DNA from: Bacteroidales bacterium
Lineage (GTDB): Bacteria > Bacteroidota > Bacteroidia > Bacteroidales > Paludibacteraceae
Assembly (NCBI GenBank): GCA_900768725.1
Contig: CAAGDU010000195.1
Location: forward strand, 1 to 21,113
DNA length: 21,113 bases
Direction: 5' to 3'
This document shows, piece after piece, positions 6,761 to 13,925 of this stretch. Position 1 is the first letter of the stretch, and each line of letters begins with the position of its first letter. Position numbers and translations under genes: made by a program. Below the pieces are notes generated by a model. That model saw only the letters and a program-made list of their open reading frames with translations, did not search any database and was not told the origin of the DNA.

Positions 6761-8251
6761 ATGCAGATAAGAAAAATTTTCATATTTTGCCTTTTATGGT
6801 TAGCGCTTCCTGTGGTAGCGCAGGAGGCGGCTGTTGACAGTATCGTGGCGCAGTGCCCGATAGATACCATACAGGGGCGACCGATGTACCGCTATACCGT
6901 GGAGAGAAGCGTGGGACTCTACCGTGTGAGCAAGAATTTCGGAGTGTCGCAAGACGTGATAATAGAAGTTAATCCGGAGTTGCGCACACGCGGTCTGCGC
7001 TTCGGGGAAGTGATTTATATCCCAGTGCCTGAAGAACAAAGCAAAAAGTTGGCATCAGCCGAGGTTATAACCGGGAAACCTATGCCAACGGTGTGTGAAC
7101 AAAAACCTATTCAGCCCCGCGAATTGCCGCAAAGAGATACGATTTCGCGTCGTTTACATGACCCGCGTATTGGAAGTCCTCGCCTTAAGGAAATGCCGAT
7201 AGACAGTCTGTTACCCAAAACTGATTCTGTGGCGGTGGATACAATAGTGGATATCAATAAGTGGAACAACTCAACCGCACTTCATCTCTCTATATTGCTT
7301 CCGTTCCAAGCGAAAAACACCAAGCTCGACCAAGGTGCAGAACGCTTTGTGGAATTCTACGAGGGTTGCCTGCTTGCTGCCTATGACCTGCAAGCAGAGG
7401 GGCAGCCGCTGGTGCTGGACGTGTATGACACGGAGAAGAACACCTCTATCGTCCGCCAACTGATAGACAGCAATCGTCTCGCAGGGACTCAAGCGGTGAT
7501 AGGTTTGGCGTATCCATTGCAACTGATGCAAGTGATGCCGTGGGCGATGGAGCACCAAGTGCCTGTATTGGCTCCCTTCATCGATTATATGGAGGGCATA
7601 GAGACCAATCCGTATCTGTACTTCTTCAACTCCTCTGTCGAGCAAGAGGCGCGCGCCCTGGGACAGTGGTTAGAGGAGCATCGCGAAAGTGTCAACTGCG
7701 TGTTGGTGGAGGCAAAAGATGCGGATATTCCTCCGTCTATTAGGATGTTGCGTCAAGAGATACATCAACGGGGTATTTCCAACACCAGTCTTACCGTTCG
7801 GCAGATATTATGCGACTCTATACGCCATGCACTGCGAGATAGCATGGAAAATATCTTTGTCTTCAATACTGAAAAGTACAGCAATGTGCAGGTGCTTATT
7901 CCGCACCTTGTTAGCAGCAAAGGTAATCATCAGATAACACTTCGTGCACAATACTCATGGACACGAGAGAATATCCCAATGCCTTTGTTATATACCTCCA
8001 TCTTTGCAGCAGAGAGTACTGCGGAAAGAACGGAATACGAGTTATTGTACGCCCGCTATTTTGGTCATAAACATGTGTCAGAGAAACCCCGCTATGACCT
8101 TTTGGGCTATGACCTTACACACGCTATAGTAGCGATACTCAACGACACCACCGCCCGTGGTCTGCAATCGGACATTCACTTTGAGCAGATCGCACCCGGA
8201 GGAGGTTTTTGCAACAGAAACGTGCAAATCATACATCAACAAAAGCGATAA
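6761..8251 (+). CDS. LysM domain protein with periplasmic-binding-protein-like domain
   Basis: A 496-residue secreted protein with a signal peptide ending near residue 20 (ALPVVAQ). A LysM peptidoglycan-binding domain lies at about 43-90 (Y-T-V-E-R-S-V-G-L-Y-R-V-S...N-P-E-L...G-E-V-I-Y-I-P). A low-complexity linker (about 91-170) is followed by a domain starting LHLSILLPF that looks like the type 1 periplasmic binding fold. Proteins of this build are widespread in Bacteroidales and are thought to sit on peptidoglycan; their ligand is unknown. It follows the glycosidase by 5 bases, with AAGGAG at 6747-6752 inside the end of that gene as a possible ribosome binding site. A strong terminator follows at 8342-8377. 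Base use becomes AT-richer towards the 3' end. Confidence 0.85.
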   Translation: MQIRKIFIFCLLWLALPVVAQEAAVDSIVAQCPIDTIQGRPMYRYTVERSVGLYRVSKNFGVSQDVIIEVNPELRTRGLRFGEVIYIPVPEEQSKKLASAEVITGKPMPTVCEQKPIQPRELPQRDTISRRLHDPRIGSPRLKEMPIDSLLPKTDSVAVDTIVDINKWNNSTALHLSILLPFQAKNTKLDQGAERFVEFYEGCLLAAYDLQAEGQPLVLDVYDTEKNTSIVRQLIDSNRLAGTQAVIGLAYPLQLMQVMPWAMEHQVPVLAPFIDYMEGIETNPYLYFFNSSVEQEARALGQWLEEHRESVNCVLVEAKDADIPPSIRMLRQEIHQRGISNTSLTVRQILCDSIRHALRDSMENIFVFNTEKYSNVQVLIPHLVSSKGNHQITLRAQYSWTRENIPMPLLYTSIFAAESTAERTEYELLYARYFGHKHVSEKPRYDLLGYDLTHAIVAILNDTTARGLQSDIHFEQIAPGGGFCNRNVQIIHQQKR

Positions 8252-8341
8252 CCCTGATTTATAAAAGACTTTTATTTGGGCAATGATATACATGTTGACC
8301 TAGACCACCTTAATAAATGAACTACAATTAAGCAAATAAAA

Positions 8342-8377
8342 GAAACCCACAAGTGCGTCTTGTGGGTTTCAATTTTT
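8342..8377 (+). terminator. Rho-independent terminator of the gldG-glycosidase-LysM trio
   Basis: A perfect 12-bp stem (8342-8353 with 8359-8370), loop TGCGT, followed by AATTTTT. It lies 90 bases after the stop of the LysM gene. Confidence 0.9.
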
Positions 8378-8663
8378 GTTATCAACTTTGCACGATTATT
8401 GCGAGTAACATTGTGATGAATAACTAAGAACGGCTTCAGCATAAGACCATAGCAAGGTTTTATCCAATGGTTGCAAATGACTATCGCAAAGTGCTTCAAA
8501 AAGCCTTATTTATAGTGTTTTAATTGTTACTATAATGCAATTTGGTAATACTGAAACTCAAACACAATATGAGCGCATACTTGAAATGTCCGATACTGTC
8601 GGTCAAACCAGATTATTCTCTAACTGCTGAAAAAAAATTTTACTCCTATCAAACACACGTTCA
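8378..8663. other. AT-rich intergenic stretch, nothing recognised
   Basis: The 286 bases between the terminator and the end of the convergent minus-strand gene contain no convincing reading frame, RNA or repeat. A 75-codon minus-strand frame here runs through the terminator hairpin and has no family look. A T-rich stretch near 8631-8642 could help end transcription of the minus-strand gene. Confidence 0.5.
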
Positions 8664-9977
8664 TTATGGGTAAAGGTACTTCTTCCCATTACGTATGAGG
8701 AGACGTAAGAGTCCTACCTGTACCTCTAAGCCTTCATTATGAGTTTCTTCTACTCGTTGAATAGCCTGACCATAAGGGAAACTTGTCCAGTGTGTAAAAC
8801 AAGCATTTGGATCTGCTTCGTATAAAAGTGTTTGCCGTGCAATTTTCTCCGTCTTATAGGACGCGACATCTCCCTTCCAAATCATTCGGTCTGTATCAAG
8901 CACCGTTGTCAGCAGCCACGACCGACTTGCATCGCGTGGTACAAAGAATGCAATCGTTGAGTCGGGGAGCAGTCGGTAGTACCATGGGGCATCGTTCTGC
9001 TGTAGTGTGTTGCCGCTATAGCCTACGTCTGTATTGCTCATTACATGTGTTATCACCGCAGTGCTATCCGAAAGGAAATCAACGTAATAAATCATTTCAG
9101 GCAGTATCTCGAATTGCCGCTCATATAGCATACCGTTTTTGGGGAGCATAGGTGCATCGGATATCGGAATACCTTCTATGTCTTCCTCCACCTTGCCTGT
9201 CAGCACCATTTGGGTCAGAGGGAAAGCTAATGCATAATATCCTGACCTACAATCTGTTCGTTGCGTTTTCTTTGTCTCAATGGCTTGATAATCTGTATAT
9301 ACGGCATATAATCTCGTGTCATATAGCGGGAAGTAACGGCTACCGGCGGATAGTAGGGAGGGGCAACTTCCCGTTTCTGCTACCGCTATCTCGCTCCAAC
9401 CGCAAAAGAACCATGAATCTATGTCGGGCAGGAGGGGTAATACGATGCCTGCTCCGATTGCTGTTTCCGTCAGTTGTGTATATACATGCTTTCCGTCTTG
9501 CATCAGCGTTACGGTGTATGGGCGGGCTGCCGCCTGCTGCCATTCTATCTCGTAGCGTTCGATGTAGAGGGAGTTCTCGGTGGCGGCGACGCAGACAGAT
9601 ACTTCGCCGCGCTGCACTTCCTCCGCAGGGGAGAACGTGTGCACAATCGGCACATACTCAGTGGAGTAGGTGCCTGCCCAGTCGGAGAAAGATTGTGTGG
9701 GGATAGTCCAAACCTCTGCGTCGTCAATAGTCATGTGCAGGTTGCCCGCGCCGGAGGCTTGGTTGGACTTCATCCATAGCGTGATACGGCTTATCTCGGT
9801 GCTCTGCCAACCGCTGAGGCGCAGCGTGGCACTATTGCCGGCGGTGAGTTGTCCTTTCTTGTAGGTACATTCGTAGGTCGCGGTTGCGCCTGCGGGCAGT
9901 TCGCCGCCGGAAGATACACTCGTCTTGCTTTCGATGACAAAACTTGCGACGGCTGCCAAAATGCAAAGAAAGGACAT
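8664..9977 (-). CDS. Secreted hypothetical protein with beta-sandwich-like and InlB-B-repeat-like regions
   Basis: A 437-residue protein with a short hydrophobic N-terminus (MSFLCILAAVASFVIES) that reads as a weak signal peptide, lacking the usual basic residues, so the start is uncertain. Residues about 20-150 look like a beta-sandwich (SATLRLSGWQSTEISRITLW...IDD). Residues about 154-228 resemble an InlB B / Listeria-Bacteroides repeat (VTLMQDGKHVYTQ...FCGWSE...RLYAVYTD). The last residues LLIRNGKKYLYP resemble the end-tag found on many secreted Bacteroidales proteins. I do not recognise a named function; a cell-surface or exported role is inferred. The start codon lies only 28 bases after tRNA-Arg on the same strand. 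Confidence 0.75.
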   Translation of the reverse strand: MSFLCILAAVASFVIESKTSVSSGGELPAGATATYECTYKKGQLTAGNSATLRLSGWQSTEISRITLWMKSNQASGAGNLHMTIDDAEVWTIPTQSFSDWAGTYSTEYVPIVHTFSPAEEVQRGEVSVCVAATENSLYIERYEIEWQQAAARPYTVTLMQDGKHVYTQLTETAIGAGIVLPLLPDIDSWFFCGWSEIAVAETGSCPSLLSAGSRYFPLYDTRLYAVYTDYQAIETKKTQRTDCRSGYYALAFPLTQMVLTGKVEEDIEGIPISDAPMLPKNGMLYERQFEILPEMIYYVDFLSDSTAVITHVMSNTDVGYSGNTLQQNDAPWYYRLLPDSTIAFFVPRDASRSWLLTTVLDTDRMIWKGDVASYKTEKIARQTLLYEADPNACFTHWTSFPYGQAIQRVEETHNEGLEVQVGLLRLLIRNGKKYLYP

Positions 9978-10005
9978 GGCACAAAGGAAATTAGTGTATG
10001 AAGAG

Positions 10006-10077
10006 TAGCCCCGTCGGGAATCGAACCCGAATCTAAGGTTTAGGAAACCCGTATTCTATCCATTGAACTACGGAGCC
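10006..10077 (-). tRNA. tRNA-Arg (anticodon CCT)
   Basis: On the minus strand a 72-base cloverleaf can be drawn. The acceptor stem is GGCTCCG/CGGGGCT. The anticodon loop is TTCCTAA with anticodon CCT. The T-arm is TCGGG-TTCGATT-CCCGA, and the discriminator base is A. The anticodon stem has one mismatch at its outer pair. The CCA end is not encoded. It reads AGG codons. A divergent promoter at 10276-10307 faces it, and a secreted-protein gene starts 28 bases downstream. Confidence 0.93.
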
Positions 10078-10083
10078 GCGTGT

Positions 10084-10234
10084 TCTAATTATGAATTATG
10101 AATTATGAATTATGAGGGCATTGCTACTCTAATTATGAATTATGAGGGCATTGCTACCCTAATTATGAATTATGAATTATGGGGGCATTGCTACTCTAAT
10201 TATGAAATATGAATTATGAGGGCATTGCTACTCT
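10084..10234. repeat. Tandem repeat array between tRNA-Arg and its promoter
   Basis: Four units, each built of one to four copies of AATTATG followed by GGGCATTGCTACTCT (one unit has CCCT); the GGGCATTGCTAC parts start at 10116, 10146, 10183 and 10220, spaced 30, 37 and 37 bases. AATTATG/TAATTCAT arrays recur at 10399-10430 and, inverted, near 15090. On the minus strand this array would lie in the transcribed leader of the tRNA. Confidence 0.85.
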
Positions 10235-10275
10235 AAACGCTCAACACTAAACACACAACCCTCTTGAAAGCGGTG

Positions 10276-10307
10276 CAAAAGTACTGCTTTTTTCTGAAAT
10301 AAGCAAG
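10276..10307 (-). promoter_or_regulatory. Bacteroidota-type promoter facing tRNA-Arg
   Basis: On the minus strand a TTG at 10306-10304 is followed after exactly 20 bases by TACTTTTG at 10283-10276. It is a near-perfect mirror of the rpsF promoter: TCAGAAAAAAGCAGTA appears on both strands (10282-10297 and 10344-10359). Transcripts would run through the tandem array into tRNA-Arg and the secreted-protein gene. Confidence 0.8.
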
Positions 10308-10333
10308 AAAAATGCAAAAAAAAGCCTCAAAAA

Positions 10334-10365
10334 TTTGTATAATTCAGAAAAAAGCAGTACCTTTG
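10334..10365 (+). promoter_or_regulatory. Promoter of the rpsF ribosomal protein operon
   Basis: TTTG at 10334-10337, 20-base spacer containing CAGAAAAAAGCAG, and TACCTTTG at 10358-10365. The expected transcription start is about 10370, giving a leader of roughly 130 bases before rpsF. Confidence 0.88.
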
Positions 10366-10368
10366 CAC

Positions 10369-10455
10369 GCTTTTTCGGCGGTAGTGTGCCCGCGTATTCT
10401 AATTAAGAATTAAGAATTATGAATTATGAGGGCGCATGCGCTCGCGGAAAAAAGC
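10369..10455 (+). promoter_or_regulatory. Possible structured leader of the rpsF operon
   Basis: GCTTTTT (10369-10375) can pair with AAAAAGC (10449-10455 region), enclosing a small GCGG/CCGC hairpin (10378-10381 with 10390-10393), an AATTAAG/AATTATG repeat and a GCGCATGCGC palindrome. rpsF operons in many bacteria carry an S6:S18-binding leader used for autoregulation, so this could be that element, but I cannot match its conserved core with certainty. Confidence 0.3.
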
Positions 10456-10503
10456 AATGTTATTCCTTATAATTATTAACAACAAAATTCATTAACTAAC
10501 ATT

Positions 10504-10848
10504 ATGTTAAATCATTACGAAGCCGCTTTCGTGTTGACTCCCGTTTTGTCTGAACCACAGATGAAGGAAGCGGTAGACAAATTCGAGAACCTTCTCACGC
10601 AGAATGGCGGTACCATTTTGAACCGTGAGGAGTGGGGCATGAAGCAACTTGCTTACCCCATCCAAGGTAAAACAACGGGATTCTATGCCTTGCTGCAGTT
10701 TGATGTAGAACCCGCCTTTATCGCAACGCTCGAGACAGAGTTCCGCCGTGATGAGCGCGTGATCCGCTTCCTCACAACGCGTCTGGACAAGTACGCTTTC
10801 GAGTACGCAGAAAAACGTCGTAACAACTTCAAAAAAGAGGAGGCTTAA
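10504..10848 (+). CDS. rpsF: 30S ribosomal protein S6
   Basis: A 114-residue protein with the S6 pattern: YEAAFVLTPVL at the start, then WGMKQLAYPIQGKTTGFYALLQFD and ERVIRFLTTRLDKYAFEYAEKR. S6 binds 16S rRNA with S18 on the platform of the small subunit. It is the first gene of the operon and is separated from rpsR by two bases. No strong Shine-Dalgarno is present; the upstream region is A-rich. Confidence 0.97.
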   Translation: MLNHYEAAFVLTPVLSEPQMKEAVDKFENLLTQNGGTILNREEWGMKQLAYPIQGKTTGFYALLQFDVEPAFIATLETEFRRDERVIRFLTTRLDKYAFEYAEKRRNNFKKEEA

Positions 10849-10850
10849 TC

Positions 10851-11117
10851 ATGGCACAGAACGATGAAATCCGCTATCTGACTCCGCAAACATCTGAGCA
10901 GAAGAAGAAAAAGTACTGCCGTTTCTTGAAATCCGGCATCAAGTACATTGACTACAAAGACCCTGAGTTTTTGAAGAAGTTCCTCAACGAGCAAGGTAAG
11001 ATTCTGCCTCGCCGTATCACGGGAACGAGTCTGAAGTATCAGCGCAAAGTGGCTCAGGCAGTGAAGAAAGCACGCCACTTGGCATTGCTGCCCTACGTAA
11101 CCGATATGATGAAATAA
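10851..11117 (+). CDS. rpsR: 30S ribosomal protein S18
   Basis: An 88-residue basic protein. KKKYCRFLKSGIKYIDYKD, then FLNEQGKILPRRITGTSLKY and the closing QAVKKARHLALLPYV are the standard S18 signature blocks. It pairs with S6 on the 30S platform; the two-base gap after rpsF fits coupled translation of the two partners. AAAAGAGGAGG just upstream of the rpsF stop could serve as the ribosome binding site. Confidence 0.98.
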   Translation: MAQNDEIRYLTPQTSEQKKKKYCRFLKSGIKYIDYKDPEFLKKFLNEQGKILPRRITGTSLKYQRKVAQAVKKARHLALLPYVTDMMK

Positions 11118-11146
11118 GTGTTGAACCCTAAAAAACGAAAGACATC

Positions 11147-11593
11147 ATGGAAGTTATTTTGATTCAAGACCTTGCAAACCTCGGTTTCAAGAACGATATT
11201 GTAAAAGTACGCGACGGCTATGGTCGCAACTACCTGTTGCCCAATAAGATTGCCGTTATCGCAAACGAGAGCAACCGCAAGCAGTTGGCAGAGAACCTGA
11301 AACAACAGGCTCACAAGCAGGCAAAGTTGCTGGCTGACGCACAGGCACTGGCTGCCAAGTTGGCTGAGACCGTAATCACGCTGACCGTAAAGGCAAACGA
11401 AGACGGCAAAATCTTCGGTACCGTTACGACGACGCAAATCTCCAACGCACTGGCTGCACAAGAGATGAACGTTGACAAGAAAGTGATTACCATCGCAGAG
11501 CCGATTAAGGTAGTAGGTGAGCACACCGCACAAGCCCGTCTCCACCGCGAGGTAAAAGCAGACATTCATCTGAACGTAGTGGCTGCAGAGTAA
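11147..11593 (+). CDS. rplI: 50S ribosomal protein L9
   Basis: A 148-residue protein with the L9 N-terminal domain (MEVILIQDLANLGFKNDIVKVRDG then GRNYLLPNKIAVIA). A long charged connecting helix (about 43-75) and the C-terminal rRNA-binding domain with EDGKIFGTVTTTQI follow. It lies 29 bases after rpsR in the same operon. L9 reaches out from the base of the L1 stalk and affects frame maintenance. Confidence 0.97.
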   Translation: MEVILIQDLANLGFKNDIVKVRDGYGRNYLLPNKIAVIANESNRKQLAENLKQQAHKQAKLLADAQALAAKLAETVITLTVKANEDGKIFGTVTTTQISNALAAQEMNVDKKVITIAEPIKVVGEHTAQARLHREVKADIHLNVVAAE

Positions 11594-11620
11594 TTGTTTA
11601 ACCCTAAGACTGTAAAGACA

Positions 11621-11875
11621 ATGAAACAAGGAATTCATCCCGAGAACTACCGCGTGGTAGTCTTCAAAGATATGTCCGATGGTACTCAGTTCTTCAGCCG
11701 CTCGACCGCTGCAACGAAAGACAGCATCGAGATTGACGGCGTGCAGTACCCTCTGATTAAGTTGGAAATCTCCAACACGAGCCACCCCTTCTACACCGGC
11801 AAATCGAAACTGGTCGATACCGCCGGTCGTGTGGATAAGTTCATGTCGCGCTACGGCAACCGTAAACGCAACTAA
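11621..11875 (+). CDS. rpmE2: 50S ribosomal protein L31 type B
   Basis: An 84-residue protein starting MKQGIHPENYRVVVFKDM; the ATG at 11621 is preferred over a TTG at 11594 because the family begins here. It has the type B features: no CxxC zinc pairs, STAATKDSIEIDGVQYPLIKLEISNTSHPFYTGKSK, and the end GRVDKFMSRYGNRK. L31 bridges the central protuberance and the small-subunit head. It begins 27 bases after rplI and is followed directly by a terminator, so it is the last gene of this operon. In many bacteria type B copies are zinc-regulated; no such site is visible here. Confidence 0.95.
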   Translation: MKQGIHPENYRVVVFKDMSDGTQFFSRSTAATKDSIEIDGVQYPLIKLEISNTSHPFYTGKSKLVDTAGRVDKFMSRYGNRKRN

Positions 11876-11885
11876 AAATAACATG

Positions 11886-11921
11886 CAAAGGCGGACTCAA
11901 TAGTCCGCCTTTGTTGTTTTT
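11886..11921 (+). terminator. Rho-independent terminator of the ribosomal operon
   Basis: A perfect 12-bp stem (11886-11897 with 11902-11913), a CAAT loop, then TTGTTTTT. It begins 11 bases after the rpmE2 stop. Confidence 0.93.
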
Positions 11922-11927
11922 AGTAGG

Positions 11928-11958
11928 AGCCAGGAATTAGGAATCAAGAACCAAGATT
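11928..11958. repeat. AATTAGGAATCAAGAACCAAG-type short tandem repeat
   Basis: AGGAATTAGGAATCAAGAACC combines the two short arrays that also extend the 3' ends of gldG (5525-5558) and ybeY (19188-19220, opposite strand). Here it lies between genes. Confidence 0.5.
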
Positions 11959-12041
11959 TATTGGTTAGGGTTGGAATAATCAGATAATTCGGAGTACTCG
12001 GACTTATTATGGTATCAAGGAACGGGAAATTATATAGTAGT

Positions 12042-12133
12042 TATATCGCCCTTACAGGGCTTGCATTGAAGGGGCAACTCTTACACAGGGGCAAGCCCCT
12101 GTGCTAATCTATTTCGCCCCTTCGGGGCTTGGG
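12042..12133. repeat. Dispersed structured repeat A, copy 3
   Basis: Hairpins at 12048-12060 (GCCCT-TAC-AGGGC), 12084-12091/12096-12103 (8-bp stem, loop CAAG) and 12116-12128 (GCCCC-TTC-GGGGC). In the middle stem a T-A pair of copies 1 and 2 is a C-G pair here. It ends 14 bases before the start of the PnuC-like gene, so it would lie in or just before that gene's leader. Confidence 0.8.
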
Positions 12134-12147
12134 CAAGTTTTATTGGA

Positions 12148-12897
12148 ATGCGAAAGAAAGACCTATACAAAGAACTCGGGCGGATGTTGCTGCTGTCAGC
12201 GGGGATTTATGCGGTGCTGTTTGTGGTGCTGTTGGTGGTAGAGCAACTCTGTGAGCCGTTGCGCGGCGTGCTGCTGCAATGGGATAGCGCGGCTTTCATC
12301 GTGGGTATTCCCGCCAGCGTGGTAGGTACGGCGTATGTGCTCACTATCCGCAACCCGCAGAACTACACGGGCTTCATCGGCGGTATCGTCATGGCGGTGC
12401 TGCTGGGCACACAGTTCGCGTTGCAAGGCAACTACGACCTCACCTTCTTGCAGATAGGTATCTTCATTCCCTTCATGGTCCTGTCGCTCATCACGTGGCG
12501 CAAGAAACTGGCGGCAACGGAAACGACGCCAACCACGGCAGAGCCTTTCCGCCCCGAGTATCTGCACGGCTGGCGGCAGGGGCTGACGCTCACGCTCGCT
12601 CTGCTTATCATCGTGGCGGACTATGCTTTCACCACGCTGGTGCTGAACCACGACGCATGGGCTGACCAATGGCTGCTCAAACTGGCAGGGGCGGTGATGA
12701 TTGCCTCCTGCGTGATGGCGAATTTCTGGCTCATCTACCAGAAGATGGACGCTTGGATATGGTGGGTGGTGTACAGCCTCGCGGGCATACTGTTCTACGT
12801 CCTGCTCGGGAATATCTACTGCATTGTTCTCTTCCTTTTCTACCTCGTTATCAACGCTTCTGCCTTCTTCGCATGGCAGAGACTACGCAAGAACTGA
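12148..12897 (+). CDS. PnuC-family (nicotinamide riboside/NMN transporter-like) membrane protein
   Basis: A 249-residue protein with about seven or eight hydrophobic segments. Two halves look like repeats of the PnuC fold: FIVGIPASVVGTAYVLTIRN...FIGGIVMAVLLGTQFALQGN in the first half and NFWLIYQKMDAWIWWVVYSL followed by FYVLLGNIYCIVLFLFYLVI in the second. The second block fits PnuC well (trailing W..W, G at the helix turn, then a final charged tail QRLRKN). PnuC proteins take up vitamin B3 ribosides by facilitated diffusion. Other small-vitamin relatives (PnuT-type for thiamine) have the same fold, so the substrate is not certain. The stop lies two bases before the next start, which implies cotranscription with the pseudouridine synthase. 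No riboswitch was recognised upstream, where repeat A sits instead. Confidence 0.7.
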   Translation: MRKKDLYKELGRMLLLSAGIYAVLFVVLLVVEQLCEPLRGVLLQWDSAAFIVGIPASVVGTAYVLTIRNPQNYTGFIGGIVMAVLLGTQFALQGNYDLTFLQIGIFIPFMVLSLITWRKKLAATETTPTTAEPFRPEYLHGWRQGLTLTLALLIIVADYAFTTLVLNHDAWADQWLLKLAGAVMIASCVMANFWLIYQKMDAWIWWVVYSLAGILFYVLLGNIYCIVLFLFYLVINASAFFAWQRLRKN

Positions 12898-12898
12898 T

Positions 12899-13798
12899 AT
12901 GTACAAGAAAAAAGACGATACTTCGCTCCGTGTGGAGCAAGCGGCAACCCTGCTCGATTTCATACAGTCTAAGATGGGAGGTATGGCCAAGACCAGCGTC
13001 AAGCAACTCCTCAGCCAGCGCCGCGTAACGGTGAATGGCGTGGTGCAGACCCGCCATGACACGCCGCTGAGCAGCGGCGACACGGTGGTCATCAGTAGCG
13101 GCAGGGGAAACAGCCAACTGAACCACCCCAAACTGCGCATTGTGTTTGAGGACGACCACCTTATCGTGGTGGAGAAGCAGGTGGGGCTGCTCACGGTGCC
13201 CACCTTCCCGGGCTCCACCGAGACCACGGCGTTCTCCATCCTGAAAGCCTACGTCCGCCGCCAGAACCCGCGCGCCGGAGTCTATACCGTCCATCGTCTC
13301 GACCGCGAGACGAGCGGACTGCTGGTGTTCGCCAAGTCGCCGGAGTTGCAGCACTACATGCGCACCTACTGGCGGCAACTGGTTACGAAGCGTACCTATG
13401 TGGCAGTAGCCGAGGGGATTTTCGAGCAGAAAGAGGGCAAAATAACCACATGGCTCACCGAGGACAAACGCAACGCCATGGTCTATTCCTCGCCTGTGGA
13501 CGATGGGGGCGACATTGCGATTACCAACTACAAGGTCATCCGCGAGAATACGGAGAAAGATCTCTCGATGGTGGAACTGAACCTCGAGACGGGGCGCACC
13601 AATCAAATTCGCGTGCACCTTGCGTCCAAGGGGCACCCCGTCTCGGGCGACCGCAAGTACGGGCACGGCAACGAGTTCTCGCCTGCCGACCGTCTCTGCC
13701 TGCATGCCCGTGTGCTGGAGTTCATCCACCCTGCCACGGAACAGACCATTCACTTCGAGACGTTTGTCCCCAAGGAGTTTAACCGCATTTGTCAGTAA
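12899..13798 (+). CDS. RluA-family 23S rRNA/tRNA pseudouridine synthase
   Basis: A 299-residue protein from the ATG at 12899, two bases after the TGA of the previous gene; an upstream in-frame start at 12824 would overlap that gene and is not preferred. An S4 RNA-binding domain spans about 10-70 (SVKQLLSQRRVTVNGV). The catalytic domain carries the family signature HRLDRETSGLLVFAKS (132-147) with catalytic Asp135, and the later TGRTNQIRVHLASKGHPVSGDRKYG block. These enzymes convert uridine to pseudouridine in rRNA or tRNA; the presence of S4 fits RluC/RluD-like rRNA targets, but the exact position modified cannot be read off. No terminator is obvious after it. Confidence 0.9.
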   Translation: MYKKKDDTSLRVEQAATLLDFIQSKMGGMAKTSVKQLLSQRRVTVNGVVQTRHDTPLSSGDTVVISSGRGNSQLNHPKLRIVFEDDHLIVVEKQVGLLTVPTFPGSTETTAFSILKAYVRRQNPRAGVYTVHRLDRETSGLLVFAKSPELQHYMRTYWRQLVTKRTYVAVAEGIFEQKEGKITTWLTEDKRNAMVYSSPVDDGGDIAITNYKVIRENTEKDLSMVELNLETGRTNQIRVHLASKGHPVSGDRKYGHGNEFSPADRLCLHARVLEFIHPATEQTIHFETFVPKEFNRICQ

Positions 13799-13852
13799 AT
13801 TGCTGATGCATTGCGGTAATTTGTCTATTCCACCTTACAAAATGCAAATTTA

Positions 13853-13884
13853 TTTGCACGGGTCAAGAAAAAGCAGTACCTTTG
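13853..13884 (+). promoter_or_regulatory. Promoter of mdh
   Basis: TTTG at 13853-13856, 20 bases, TACCTTTG at 13877-13884; the spacer contains CAAGAAAAAGCAG. The start codon lies 41 bases after the -7 element. Confidence 0.88.
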
Positions 13885-13925
13885 TGGTCGAAAAACAAGA
13901 ATAAACATTCTAAATCTATACAATT

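Noticed and set aside
8272..8499. 75-codon minus-strand frame between genes
   Set aside because: It reads through the terminator hairpin at 8342-8370, has no family look, no promoter and no ribosome binding site.
10006..10077. tRNA-Arg as an attachment site for an integrated element
   Set aside because: No integrase, no duplicate of the tRNA 3' end and no foreign-looking genes next to it.
10084..10234. Possible CRISPR array
   Set aside because: The units are repeats throughout with no unique spacers, the AATTATG part varies in copy number, and no cas genes are present.
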